This document shows, piece after piece, positions 36,338 to 48,500 of a stretch of DNA of 64,000 bases; position 1 is the first letter of the stretch; every line of letters begins with the position of its first letter. Both the position numbers and the translations under genes were made by a program. Below the pieces are notes generated by a model. The model was not told the origin of the DNA and searched no databases. It saw only the letters and a list, made by a program, of their open reading frames with translations. The DNA is from Macrostomum hystrix (lineage: Eukaryota > Platyhelminthes > Macrostomidae): the NCBI GenBank assembly GCA_950097015.1, contig CATNEN010000034.1, forward strand, positions 2,643,501-2,707,500, written 5' to 3'.

Positions 36338-37590
36338 AGTAGTGTCTAAAACTAGAACTAGAATCGAAGCTAAATTTAGAATCGAAGCGAAATGTAGAAT
36401 CGAAGCTAGAATCGAAGTTAGAATTGAAGCTAAATTTAGAATCGAAGCAAAATGTAGAATCGAAGCTAGAATCGAAGCTAAATGTAGAATGGAAGCTAGA
36501 ATCGAAGCTAAATGTAGAATCGAAGCTAGAATCGAAGTTAGAATCGAAGCTAAATTTAGAATCGAAGCGAAATGTAGAATCGAAGCTAGAATCGAAGTTA
36601 GAATCGAAGCTAAATTTAGAATCGAAGCGAAATGTAGAATCGAAGCTAGAATCGAAGCTAAATGTAGAATCGAAGCTAAATTTAGAATCGAAGCTAGAAT
36701 CGAAGCTAAATTTAGAATCGAAGCTAGAATCAAAAAAAAATCTATAGAATCGAAGCTAGAATCGAAGCTAAATGTAGAATCGAAGCTAGAATCGAAGCTA
36801 AATGTAGAATCGAAGCTAAATGTAGAATCGAAGCTAAATGTAGAATCGAAGCTAGAATCCAAACTAAATGTAGAATCGCAGCTAGAATCGAAGCTAAATG
36901 TAGAATCGAAGCTAGAATCGAAGCTAAATGTAGAATCGAAGCTAGAATCGAAGCTAAATGTAGAATCGAAGCTAAATGTAGAATCGAAGCTAGAATCGAA
37001 GCTAAATGTAGAATCGAACTTAGAATCGAAGCTAAATTTAGAATCGAAGCTAGAATCGAAGCTAAATGTAGAATCGAACTTAGAATCGAAGCTAAATGTA
37101 GAATCGAAGCTAAATCTATAGAATCGAAGCTAGAATCGAAGCTAAATGTCGAATCGAAGCTAGAATCGAAGCTAAATTTAGAATCGAAGCTAGAATCGAA
37201 GCTAAATCTCTAGAATCGAAGCTAGAATCGAAGCTAAATGTAGAATCGAAGCTAGAATCGAAGCTAAATGTAGAATCGAAGCTAGAATCGAAGCTAAATG
37301 TAGAATCGAAGCTAGAATCGAAGCTAAATGTAGAATCGAAGCTAAATGTAGAATCGAAGCTAGAATCCAAACTAAATGTAGAATCGCAGCTAGAATCGAA
37401 GCTAAATGTAGAATCGAAGCTAGAATCGAAGCTAAATGTAGAATCGTAGCTAGAATCGAAGCTAAATGTAGAATCGAAGCTAAATGTAGAATCGAAGCTA
37501 GAATCGAAACTAAATGTAGAATCGAAGCTAGAATCGAAACTAAATGTAGAATCGAAGCTAGAATCGAAGCGAGAATCATATGTGAAATAG
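36338..37590. repeat. 12/18-bp composite minisatellite
   Basis: A 12-mer GAATCGAAGCTA and an 18-mer GAATCGAAGCTAAATGTA alternate, mostly as a 30-bp composite. All periods are multiples of six, so long frames are open on both strands without coding meaning. Confidence 0.94.
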
Positions 37591-38236
37591 AATCACTCAC
37601 CCGATTTCAAAAGCATCCATCACAGTGTCAGTTATTAGCACAAACTAAACGGTTCTTGGTATCTATCACAATTTTAAATTTTCAAATCAGCAATTTTTAT
37701 GATTTCATGAAAGGCCTTTTATGAGCAATGACCAAAAGCTGTATCCTGAAATCTGATTGGCTATTATCAGCTAAACCAATGCCAGGTAGGACGGGAAAAA
37801 CCTTATCAATTTGCCTAACTGTCTACTTCAAGTAGGTTTCTGCGTGGTAGTTTACGGAACAGTGCACCGTTTCCGAGAAACTATTAGCTAAGCCTGAGAA
37901 CACAGATAGGGACTAATGAGTTGTTGTGACGTCATTCAGTGCCGCAATGACCCGAAGATCTTATAAAAGCTCCTGTTATTTACGTTCTGCGTGTTTTCAT
38001 GTTTTTTGACACAAAAAGCGTAGAATAGCAATGCAATCCAAATAAAATCAACTGAAAAAGTTGTCACCCTTATTTGAGATGCACCAGAGATAATAATAAA
38101 GCTGCGCCCGCCAGGCTTGAGTAGATAGGACTCATCATAATGCCAAATATTGAAACACCTGTTCTCTTTACTGCATTTCTTACTTAGCAAAATAGAATGG
38201 TAAACAACAAATGGCTTGCAGGTACGCTTCTAAAAA
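37591..38236. other. unique spacer between two arrays
   Basis: It contains an 84-codon minus-strand open frame (38190-37936) with one hydrophobic stretch. There is no splice context or recognised motif, so I do not call it a gene. Confidence 0.3.
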
Positions 38237-38237
38237 A

Positions 38238-40128
38238 ATGAAGCACATTCGCTGTGCTCACACTAAACTGTCTGTCACGTGTTTCTAGGAATTGAAGCAC
38301 ATTCGCTGTGCTCACACTAAACTGTCTGTCACGTGATTCTAGGAATTGAAGCACATTCGCTGTGCTCACACTAAACTGTCTGTCACGTGATTCTAGGAAT
38401 TGAAGCACATTCGCTGTGCTCACACTAAACTGTCTGTCACGTGATTCTAGGAATTGAAGCACATTCGCTGTGCTCACACTAAACTGTCTGTCACGTGATT
38501 CTAGGAATTGAAGAACATTCGCTGTGCTCACACTAAACTGTCTGTCACGTGATTCTAGGAATAGAAGCACATTCGCTGTGCTCACACTAAACTGTCTGTC
38601 ACGTGATTCTAGGAATTGAAGCACATTCGCTGTGCTCACACTAAACTGTCTGTCACGTGATTCTAGGAATTGAAGCACATTCGCTGTGCTCACACTAAAC
38701 TGTCTGTCACGTGATTCTAGGAATTGAAGCACATTCGCTGTGCTCACACTAAACTGTCTGTCACGTGATTCTAGGAATTGAAGCACATTAGCTGTGCTCA
38801 CACTAAACTGTCTGTCACGTGATTCTAGGAATTGAAGCACATTCGCTGTGCTCACACTAAACTGTCTGTCACGTGATTCTAGGAATTGAAGCACATTCGC
38901 TGTGCTCACACTAAACTGTCTGTCACGTGATTCTAGGAATTGAAGCACATTCGCTGTGCTCACACTAAACTGTCTGTCACGTGATTCTAGGAATTGAAGC
39001 ACATTCGCTGTGCTCACACTAAACTGTCTGTCACGTGATTCTAGGAATTGAAGCACATTCGCTGTGCTCACACTAAACTGTCTGTCACGTGATTCTAGGA
39101 ATTGAAGCACATTCGCTGTGCTCACACTAAACTGTCTGTCACGTGATTCTAGGAATTGAAGCACATTCGCTGTGCTCACACTAAACTGTCTGTCACGTGA
39201 TTCTAGGAATTGAAGCACATTCGCTGTGCTCACACTAAACTGTCTGTCACGTGATTCTAGGAATTGAAGCACATTCGCTGTGCTCACACTAAACTGTCTG
39301 TCACGTGTTTCTAGGAATTGAAGCACATTCGCTGTGCTCACACTAAACTGTCTGTCACGTGTTTCTAGGAATTGAAGCACATTCGCTGTGCTCACACTAA
39401 ACTGTCTGTCACGTGTTTCTAGGAATTGAAGCACATTCGCTGTGCTCACACTAAACTGTCTGTCACGTGTTTCTAGGAATTGAAGCACATTCGCTGTGCT
39501 CACACTAAACTGTCTGTCACGTGATTCTAGGAATTGAAGCACATTAGCTGTGCTCACACTAAACTGTCTGTCACGTGATTCTAGGAATTGAAGCACATTC
39601 GCTGTGCTCACACTAAACTGTCTGTCACGTGATACTAGGAATTGAAGCACATTCGCTGTGCTCACACTAAACTGTCTGTCACGTGATTCTAGGAATTGAA
39701 GCACATTCGCTGTGCTCACACTAAACTGTCTGTCACGTGTTTCTAGGAATTGAAGCACATTCGCTGTGCTCACACTAAACTGTCTGTCACGTGTTTCTAG
39801 GAATTGAAGCACATTCGCTGTGCTCACACTAAACTGTCTGTCACGTGATTCTAGGAATTGAAGCACATTCGCTGTGCTCACACTAAACTGTCTGTCACGT
39901 GATTCTAGGAATTGAAGCACATTCGCTGTGCTCACACTAAACTGTCTGTCACGTGTTTCTAGGAATTGAAGCACATTCGCTGTGCTCACACTAAACTGTC
40001 TGTCACGTGTTTCTAGGAATTGAAGAACATTCGCTGTGCTCACACTAAACTGTCTGTCACGTGTTTCTAGGAATTGAAGCACATTCGCTGTGCTCACACT
40101 AAACTGTCTCACATGTTTCTAGGAATTG
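38238..40128. repeat. 54-bp satellite, about 35 near-identical units, each with an E-box
   Basis: Each unit contains GAAGCACATTCGCTGTGCTC, ACACTAAACTGTCTGTCACG and TGATTCTAGGAAT (or TGTTTCTAGGAAT). Copies differ at only a few sites. The period is 18 codons, giving a 642-codon open minus frame of repeated RQFSVSTANVLQFL(E)(S/T)RD. The palindrome CACGTG occurs once per unit, and most copies read TCACGTGA. Confidence 0.95.
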
Positions 40129-40130
40129 AA

Positions 40131-40522
40131 TTGAATCCACCGGGCTTTGAAAATACTCCGCACTATTTGAAAGCAGGCCAAAGGACCGTGCATGTTTAGA
40201 CGGCACTAAACTATCGATTGAGTTATTTCTTAGACACACCCAAAAACGGAAATGCAGCAGAAATCTCTTTTCTTACAATAATATTCTTACAAGAAAGTTT
40301 TACGATAATATCTGCGCGTTTGTGTACGAGCCGTAATAAGAATGGATCGTATTAAGTTTTCCGCCTGCAACTCAGTGGTTGAAAATGAAGCCTAGCTGCT
40401 TTATTCGGTATAATTAAAAGACTCATGTTAGTTCGTCTGGTCAGAAACACTTTTAATTTCAGCAACAATTCGGTAACTGTTGTGTTAAATACAAGACAGA
40501 AAGCACTGAAGGGGTTGGGAAT
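40131..40522. other. unique spacer, no gene seen
   Basis: AT-rich DNA between two satellites with no exon-like signal. Confidence 0.35.
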
Positions 40523-40524
40523 TT

Positions 40525-41630
40525 GGTAGGATGGCTTACAGACAGACACCCAGAACAGACAGACACCCAGAACAGACAGACACCCAGAACAGACAGACAC
40601 CCAGAACAGACAGACATCCAGAACAGACAGACACCCAGAACAAACAGACACCCAGAACAGACAGACACCCAGAACAGACAGACACCCAGAACAGACAGAC
40701 ACCCAGAACAGACAGACACCCAGAACAGACAGACACCCAGAACAGACAGACATCCAGAACAGACAGACATCCAGAACAGACAGACACCCAGAACAGACAC
40801 CCAGAACAGACAGACATCCAGAACAGACAGACATCCAGAACAGACAGACACCCAGAACAGACAGACACCCAAAACAGACAGACATCCAGAACAGACAGAC
40901 ATCCAGAACAGACAGACATCCAGAACAGACAGACATCCAGAACAGACAGACAGACATCCAGAACAGACAGACACCCAGAACAGACAGACACCCAGAACAG
41001 ACAGACACCCAGAACAGACAGACATCCAGAACAGACAGACATCCAGAACAGACAGACACCCAGAACAGACACCCAGAACAGACAGACATCCAGAACAGAC
41101 AGACATCCAGAACAGACAGACACCCAGAACAGACAGACACCCAAAACAGACAGACATCCAGAACAGACAGACATCCAGAACAGACAGACATCCAGAACAG
41201 ACAGACATCCAGAACAGACAGACAGACATCCAGAACAGACAGACACCCAGAACAGACAGACAGACATCCAGAACAGACAGACATCCAGAACAGACAGACA
41301 TCCAGAACAGACAGACATCCAGAACAGACAGACAGACATCCAGAACAGACAGACACCCAGAACAGACAGACACCCAGAACAGACAGACACCCAGAACAGA
41401 CAGACATCCAGAACAGACAGACATCCAGAACAGACAGACACCCAGAACAGACAGACAGACATCCAGAACAGACAGACAGACATCCAGAACAGACAGACAG
41501 ACATCCAGAACAGACAGACAGACATCCAGAACAGACAGACAGACATCCAGAATTGACAGAGACAGACAGACAGACAGACATCCAGAATTGACAGACAGAC
41601 AGACAGACAGACACCCATAACAGACAGTTG
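40525..41630. repeat. 17-bp minisatellite (CAGACA-type) with 13- and 21-bp variants
   Basis: About 60 copies of CAGACACCCAGAACAGA or CAGACATCCAGAACAGA. A set of marker variants (a deleted unit, then CCCAAAACAGAC) recurs about 272 bp apart (near 40869 and 41141). Up to five long frames are open across it, all artefacts. Confidence 0.94.
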
Positions 41631-41683
41631 TACACAAAACAGGGCAAAAGCGTGAATGTGGTTTCACTGCAGTGGCTATTTCC

Positions 41684-41965
41684 TCAAACCCTTGTTGTCA
41701 TGACAGCAGCTGAAGCGGGCTGCACTGGCTGGAAGGAGTCGCACCGCCGGCAATACTCATATTCATCCTCGCTCCAGATGACCTCAACCTCGCTCAGGTC
41801 GGCCGTGGACACCCGACCGCTGTCGCGTTGCTGGCGATCGCCGACCTCGTGCAGATCAGCCTGCAGGCAGCAGCGAAAAGCGGCGTAGAGAACAGCCAAT
41901 GCGGCTATCAGGGCGAGGGTCAGGGCGACCAGTTTGTCGCCAGGAAATATGAACCAATTGGACAT
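41684..41965 (-). CDS. 93-aa single-pass membrane protein, unknown family
   Basis: Starts MSNWFIFPGDKL, then a hydrophobic helix (VALTLALIAALAVLYAAF, residues about 13-31) followed by CC (possible palmitoylation), then an acidic cytosolic-type tail with DLSEVEVIWSEDEYEY, a CRRC pair and a polar end; TGA stop. GC content and composition are exon-like. An acceptor TTCTAACCAG lies 36 nt upstream of the ATG. An upstream in-frame ATG (42028) would lengthen it by 21 residues, but the acceptor lies between the two. I do not recognise a family. It could be a small complete gene or the last exon of a larger one. Confidence 0.5.
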   Translation of the reverse strand: MSNWFIFPGDKLVALTLALIAALAVLYAAFRCCLQADLHEVGDRQQRDSGRVSTADLSEVEVIWSEDEYEYCRRCDSFQPVQPASAAVMTTRV

Positions 41966-42394
41966 TGTTTCGAAGATGACAATCGTTCGCAATAGAATGC
42001 TCTGGTTAGAAAATTGCACCAATATCATCAGACTGATTCAACATTAATAACAATTTCGTATTTCCCCCTACCAGGCATTAGCTATTGGATGACTGTGATT
42101 GGATGAATATGTTGAAAGGCGACACTAGAAGATGTGGTATATTACACAGGCTTTTTTTAACAATTTCATTGTAAACTCCTTTAGAAGCTACAGCAATGTG
42201 TTCGTCTATATCTATATCAGATATATCTACATCAGATATAGACATGTCAACAATATCTGATTTTCGCAATTCGTCACAGAAGCCTAGATTGTCGATTGAA
42301 ACTACGTGCGTATTTTAATTTGGTGTCAAATATTTCGGGGCAACGATGCTGTGATAGATTAAAATTAGAATGGACGCTTTTTTCAGAATTGGTT
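41966..42394. other. upstream region of the 93-aa gene
   Basis: AT-rich with a short imperfect GATATATCTACATCA repeat near 42210-42260. No gene seen. Confidence 0.3.
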
Positions 42395-43225
42395 CATTTT
42401 TGGAACTGATGCTATTTCTAGAACTGATGCTATTTTTAGAACTGATGCTATTTTTGGAACTGATTACAACTGTAGAACTGATGCTATTTTTGTGAGCTTT
42501 TTTCCTTCTTTTTGTTAATCATCATTGCCCCGTCCCGTCTCAAGTGTGGTCGATAGCGGCCTGTGCCCTACCGATCCGTCTGGCCCTCACCCCTCCCCAA
42601 TTCGGTTCTCCACCCGGCTTGTTTCCGGTAGTCCGGAGATCTCTGATTGGTTAAAGCTTTTCTCTCGCCCTCACCCTGCCACACCTGCCTGCCCACCCAC
42701 CCTCAGTCCTGCGGACTACAACCCCTTTATCCTCTTTCCAATGCGGCTGACGCAAACCGGTTTTGCGTGGCCGGGTCGGCGCTTGATTGGTCAGCCCTGT
42801 CCCGCATTTCTCTCTCTCCTCCCCGTCTTAGGAGTCGTTTTGCCCCAGCGGCCACCCTCCGTCTCATGCATGTTATTATTATTCACTGTTGATTTACAAC
42901 CTCGCTCACAGGGCTTCGCTCATGCTTCTGTTTATTGGAAAAAGAGTACCCGTACGCTTTTTGTCTATTGTTTCTCACTAGATCCCGTTATTGTCTTAAC
43001 GCCTCGACGGTCGCCTAGCTGTTGCTTTTTTAGAACTGATAGCATTTTTATAGTCGATGCTATTTTTAGAACATATACTTATTTTTAGAACAGATACTAT
43101 TTTTAGAACTAGTGCTATTTTTAGAACATATAATATTTCTAGAACAGATACTATTTTTAGAACAGATACTATTTTTAGAACTAGTGCTATTTTTGAACAG
43201 CAGGTATTTTTAGAAGCCGCTAAGA
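42395..43225. repeat. 19-bp minisatellite split by an insertion
   Basis: Units of TTTTTAGAACTGATGCTAT occur at 42395-42491 and again at 43026-43220, with ACATATA and ACAGATA variants in the right part. The intervening 534 bases are unrelated. Confidence 0.85.
42492..43025. mobile_element. candidate insertion (solo LTR or non-autonomous element) inside the 19-bp array
   Basis: A GC-rich, pyrimidine-biased 534-bp segment interrupts the array cleanly between TTTTT runs, as expected for a short target duplication. It contains GATTGGTTAAAGC and TTGATTGGTC boxes but no long conserved frame. Similar elements are not seen elsewhere in the window, so its type is inferred only. Confidence 0.35.
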
Positions 43226-43900
43226 GTGGAAAATTGTGCGATTCACTCATAAAAGTATTTAGTCAACAAATATAAGAACAACATATATTAAACTGAGTTG
43301 ATCTTGCCAGCAATGATAAGAAAACAGGTGATATTTTTATATTAGCGCATGTGCACATGTATAAAAAATATTAGATACAAAAGCTAAAATTTTAGACAAA
43401 TACAGACACACGCATACTAAAGAAGGCTGGCGGAGGCCGACAGAAAAAATGCAGCCGAGAACGAAAATAGCTAATAAGATAAGCGCAAAACACTATGCAA
43501 CTACATTTTCCGATTATAGGATTCGTTTCAGTAGTTAGTCTCGCAAAAATAGGCAAAGTTATTTCTTAGAATTGCGAATATTTTAAACATTTTAAGTGAC
43601 ACAATCATGGTCAAGGCCACGTCAAAGCTCGTCATGATGTAATTGGTGTAAGCCTAGGTTAACTGTAAGCCTAAGGCACAGTTAATAGGTTTAGAGTGAC
43701 TAATAAAAGCATCAGCAATAACACTGTACTAGCCATGTAATTCACTGGTCGGTTAATAAGATAGGCGTTCAGTAAAAACTATTGGCAACATAATTTACAT
43801 GATCAAGACACTTCATCCCATATGGTTACAGCAAAACCTAGCACTGGATGAACGCAATTCTGTTAGACAAACACATGCGACAAAGAATTACTCCAGATTT
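43226..43900. other. unique AT-rich spacer
   Basis: No exon, array or RNA gene seen. Confidence 0.3.
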
Positions 43901-43904
43901 CTAA

Positions 43905-44275
43905 ATCTCACTTCCTAACACACCAGATCCGAAATCTCACCTCGTCTAATACACCAGATCTGAAATCTCACCTCGCCTAATACACCAGATCTGAAATCTC
44001 ACCTCGTCTAATACACCAGATCTGAAATCTCACCTCGTCTAATACACTAGATCCGAAATCTCATCCCTACCATTACACTAGACCCGAAATCTCATCCCTA
44101 CCATTACACTAGATCCGAAATCTCATCCCTACCATTACACTACATCCGAAATCTCATCCCTACCATTAAACTAGACCCGAAATCTCATCCCTACCATTAT
44201 ACTAGACCCGAAATCTCATCCCTACCATTATACTAGACCCGAAATCTCATCCCTACTAATACGGCAGATCCTAAA
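43905..44275. repeat. 31-bp minisatellite
   Basis: About 12 copies, each with CCGAAATCTCATCCCTACCA or CTGAAATCTCACCTCGTCTA. The left half is the CTCGTC type and the right half the CCTACC type. Confidence 0.9.
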
Positions 44276-44784
44276 TGAGATCCGGCATTGTAAATTCCAT
44301 ATAAGTATACTAAGTACTAAGCCATCAGAGTTATAAAATGAAAAGCACTTGAAACTAACAGGTGAAAAAAGTGAAAAGTCCTGTTTGAACAGAAAATAAA
44401 TAAATATTAAATTACATACCAAAGAGTGCAATCTAAGTGTTATGACTAGGCTGCAAAAACAAGTTCATGTGCAGATGCTATAAAATAATCAAATGACTAG
44501 TAGCACAGACGTATAGAACTGAATAGAATTTAGGTGTCATGCACCACTCCGATAGCATAACTGGCATAACTGAGTGAAATTCAAACGATAAGACACGCAT
44601 TTTAGAATTAAATAGAATTATTTACTCAGGTGAACAATAGACTGGGCAATGGCAAATATTGTTATACAAAAAATATAATTTGCTTTATATGCTACACGAA
44701 CACACGTAAGTGTAACAATATTCATACAAGATTTCTTATGGCGGAGAATCGAGAAGAATTTTACTGTTTACAAATGGTTACTCA

Positions 44785-45412
44785 GAGCCTACCGGTTGCC
44801 TAACAACAGTATTAAGAGACTGGTTACTAATCGAACCTGGTTGCCTAGCAACAGTATTAAGAGACTGGTTACTAATCGAACCTGGTTGCCTAGCAACAGG
44901 AATATGAGACCGGAAACTAATCTAATCCTTGTCGCCTAGCAACAGGAATAGGAGACCGGTAACTAATCTAATCCTTGTCCCCTAGCAACAGGAATAAGAG
45001 ACCGGAAACTAATCTAATCCTTGTCGCCTAGCAACAGGAATAGGAGACCGGTAACTAATCTAATCCTTGTCCCCTAGCAACAGGAATAAGAGACCGGAAA
45101 CTAATCTAATCCTTGTCGCCTAGCAACAGGAATAGGAGACCGGTAACTAATCTAATCCTTGTCCCCTAGCAACAGGAATAAGAGACCGGAAACTAATCTA
45201 ATCCTTGTCGCCTAGCAACAGGAATAGGAGACCGGTAACTAATCTAATCCTTGTCCCCTAGCAACAGGAATAAGAGACCGGAAACTAATCTAATCCTTGT
45301 CGCCTAGCAACAGGAATAGGAGACCGGTAACTAATCTAATCCTGGTTGCCTAGCAACAGGAGTAAAAAACTGCTTATTAATCTATTCCCGGTTGCCTAGC
45401 GACACTAATTCA
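44785..45412. repeat. 46-bp minisatellite carrying an RFX X-box in each unit
   Basis: About 13 units with CTAATCTAATCCTTGTCGCC and TAGCAACAGGAATAGGAGAC, alternating GTCGCC/GTCCCC forms as a 92-bp dimer. The edge units carry the perfect palindrome GTTGCCTAGCAAC (44840-44852, 44885-44897, 45345-45357). It lies 160-790 bases beyond the CCNY stop codon. Confidence 0.9.
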
Positions 45413-45571
45413 TTTAGTAGCCAGCCACGAGCGGTTCCCTTGGAAAAAAGGCACTGAAGCAGTAAACCAACAAAATCATGAAGTGACCCTAGCTAGACCT
45501 AAATAAACAAGAAAGCCATGCCAATAACACAGAATCGAACAGCTCAGACTCCGGCTACTAGGATTCAGGAC

Positions 45572-48500
45572 TCAGGACAGCACAAATGGCGCAGGTGCTC
45601 GATGCACCTGCTGACTAGACAGCGATCGCCTGGGCCGCCCGAAAGCCGAACCAGAAGCCGAAGCAAAAGTCGAAGCCTGTTGCACCATTCCGCCTGAGCG
45701 CTGCCCGCCGGATCCCGCCGGTTCGGGCCGAGCGGAGGTCGAAGATGACGGCGACGGTCGGCCGCTGGCGTCAATTAGGCCGAGGCAGAGGGCGCGGTCG
45801 CGGGTCAGCCTACCAGCCGGCTGGCCCATGCCGTGAGCCGACAGCAGACTGCGCAACTCGAAGTAGTATCTGGGTGTGGAAGGCGAATGTTGGGGTGGAG
45901 TAGAGTTCAGTAGACTAGATAGAGTACGGGTGGAGTAGAGGTTGAGTTAGAGTTAGAGTTGACTAGATTATGTCAGTAGTTAGGTGGAGTACAGTTGAGT
46001 GGGGTAGAGTAGGGTGGAGTAGAGTTGGGTGGGGTAGAGTAGGGTGGAGTAGAGTTGGGGGGTAGAGTTGGGTGGGGTAAAGTTGGGTGGGTTAGAGTTA
46101 GATGGGGTAGAGTTGTGTGGAGTAGCATTGGGTGGGGTCGAGTTTGGTGGGGTAGAGTTGGGTAGCGTAGAGTTGGGTGGGGTAGAGTTGGGTTGGGTAG
46201 ATTTGGGTTGGGTAGAGTTGGGTTGGGTATATTTGGGTGGGGTAGAGTTGGGTTGGGTAGAGTTGGGTTGGGTAGAGTTGGGTTGGGTAGAGTTGGGTGG
46301 GGTAGAGTTGGGTGGGGTAGAGTTGGGTGGGGTAGAGTTGGGTGGGGTAGAGTAGGGTGGGGTAGAGTTGGGTTGGGTAGAGTTGGGTTGGGTATATTTG
46401 GGTGGGGTAGAGTTGGGTGGGGTAGAGTTGGGTGGGGTAGAGTTGGGTGGGGTAGAGTAGGGTGGGGTAGAGTTGGGTTGGGTATATTTGGGTGGGGTAG
46501 AGTTGGGTGGGGTAGAGTTGGGTGGGGTAGAGTTGGGCTGGGTAGAGTTGGGTTGGGTAGAGTTGGGTTGGGTAGAGTTGGGTTGGGTATATTTGGGTGG
46601 GGTAGATTTGGGTGGGGTAGAGTTGGGTTGGGTAGAGTTGGGCTGGGTAGAGTTGGGTTGGGTAGAGTTGGGTTGGGTAGAGTTGGGTTGGGTATATTTG
46701 GGTGGGGTAGAGTTGGGTGGGGTAGAGTTGGGTGGGGTAGAGTTGGGTGGGGTAGAGTAGGGTGGGGTAGAGTTGGGTTGGGTAGAGTTGGGTTGGGTAT
46801 ATTTGGGTGGGGTAGAGTTGGGTGGGGTAGAGTTGGGTGGAGTAGAGTTGGGTGGGGTAGAGTTGGGTGGGGTAGAGTAGGGTGGGGTAGAGTTGGGTTG
46901 GGTACAGTTGGGTTGGGTATATTTGGGTGGGGTAGAGTTGGGTGGGGTAGAGTTGGGTGGGGTAGAGTTGGGTGGGGTAGAGTTGGGTTGGGTAGAGTTG
47001 GGTGGGGTAGAGTTGAGTTGGGTAGATTTGGGTGGGGTAGAGTTGGGTTGGGTAGATTTGGGTGGGGTAGAGTTGGGTATAGCAAACAAAATCAGACAGG
47101 TGCAACAGGCTACAGCTCACCTTGCATAGACAGGCGCGGGCACGTTAATATTAAACTGGATGAGTTCCAGGTACTTTCGTTCCAGTTCGTTCATATCTTC
47201 GATTCTGGCGTCCTTCAGTATCTGGCAATAGTCGACATTCCACACTGCCTGGTCGTCCCAGACTTTACTAGCGAGCAGAACCGAGCCCAATAGACAGCGA
47301 CGCCAGTTGCCCGGATACAAGTCAATCTCGGCCGCAGCCAATAGGCGCTCGAGGTAGACCAGCGAGACGACAGCGCATTCCGCGGTTAATTGGGCGGCGC
47401 AGAATAGAGTGCGAACGAATCTGATTTAAAATAGGTGATTTTGTGGCGGTTGGAAACGGAAACTACAGCAAAATTCAATAAAGTACCGATTAAAAATAGA
47501 ATAGTTAAAAGCTTGACAACAGAAAACGTTTTTTTCAGTAAGGTTAATTAGCTAATTTTGCTGAGTGACCAGGTTTCAGAGGTCGAGAGTCACCCCAGCT
47601 AGTACTGAGTACCCATTTAACAGCTGGATGAACAGAACCAACGCAGTGTTAAGAGTCTTGTTAGAGAAAACAAATTATTTTAGTCGAGATTCAGGAATCG
47701 AACCCCAGACCTTAAAGTTAGGTGTCAAGGGTCTTGCTAAAAACACAATTTTTTCTAGTCGAGAGTCGGGAATCGAATCCCGGACCTTCAAGCTAAGCGT
47801 AAAGTGTCTTGAATCTTAAGCCCGACGCCATAACTACAAGGCTGCGCGAATTATGTTAATTCACAGTCGAAAAGGAAAATAATGTTTATTAATTTAAAAT
47901 GGAACAGCTTTACTCACCTGTACACAGCGCGATGATCCGGTTCTTTGGCAGCGGCTTCGGCCGCCTCCGGGCCGGCCTGCAGCGGGTGCAGCAGCTCGTC
48001 GAAGATCTCGAGGTAGCGGCCGCGCTGGGGCCTGGCCGAGCGCCGGTGCCGGACGTGGAAGAACACGGCCAGGGCCAGGCCGCGCACAGCCGGTTTCAAC
48101 GCCGGCTGCCACAGGGTGGAATCGTCCGACACCAGATGCGACGTTGAACTAGACGCTCGCGACGGCATCGCCAAAGCTGTTGGCATTGTGGTCCCCGTCG
48201 CCGATCGTCTAGCGGCGCAGAGCTGACGCAGGCCGCGAAGGAACAGCGGTCTAACCGACGCGTTCGTGCTGGGATCTCGCGTGTCCTCGGCTGGCTCCCG
48301 GTCGTTGATGTGCTCGATGGCGATCATTGACGCCTGCGAGATGCGAAACTACAGATTAGAGACTGTCTACTAAAAGTAGCGAGACTGGAATGCTAAGAAA
48401 TTACACCCGAGTCAAGTTGGGCCGCAGCTAAAAAGCTGTGTACCACTGCTCAGTCCATGGACACTCAAATTTCAACCGTAGCTAATGCTGGTTCCCATTT

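Noticed and set aside
38184-40112. 642-aa minus-strand open frame of 18-residue repeats as a protein gene
   Set aside because: It is fully explained by a 54-bp satellite with a period divisible by three. It has no splice context, and its non-repeat ends show no motif. Kept only as a finding.
40352-41667. Long Cys/Ser/Leu and Thr/Asp/Arg frames on both strands
   Set aside because: They are translations of the 17-bp minisatellite, open in up to five frames at once.
42525-43088. 187-aa plus-strand open frame as a gene
   Set aside because: It covers the inserted element and runs into the minisatellite. It has no domain, and its pyrimidine-biased composition explains the lack of stops.
45973-47293. 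Pro/Asn/Thr and Gly/Val/Trp repeat proteins of about 370 aa
   Set aside because: They are shadows of the 15-bp G-rich array inside CCNY intron 3.
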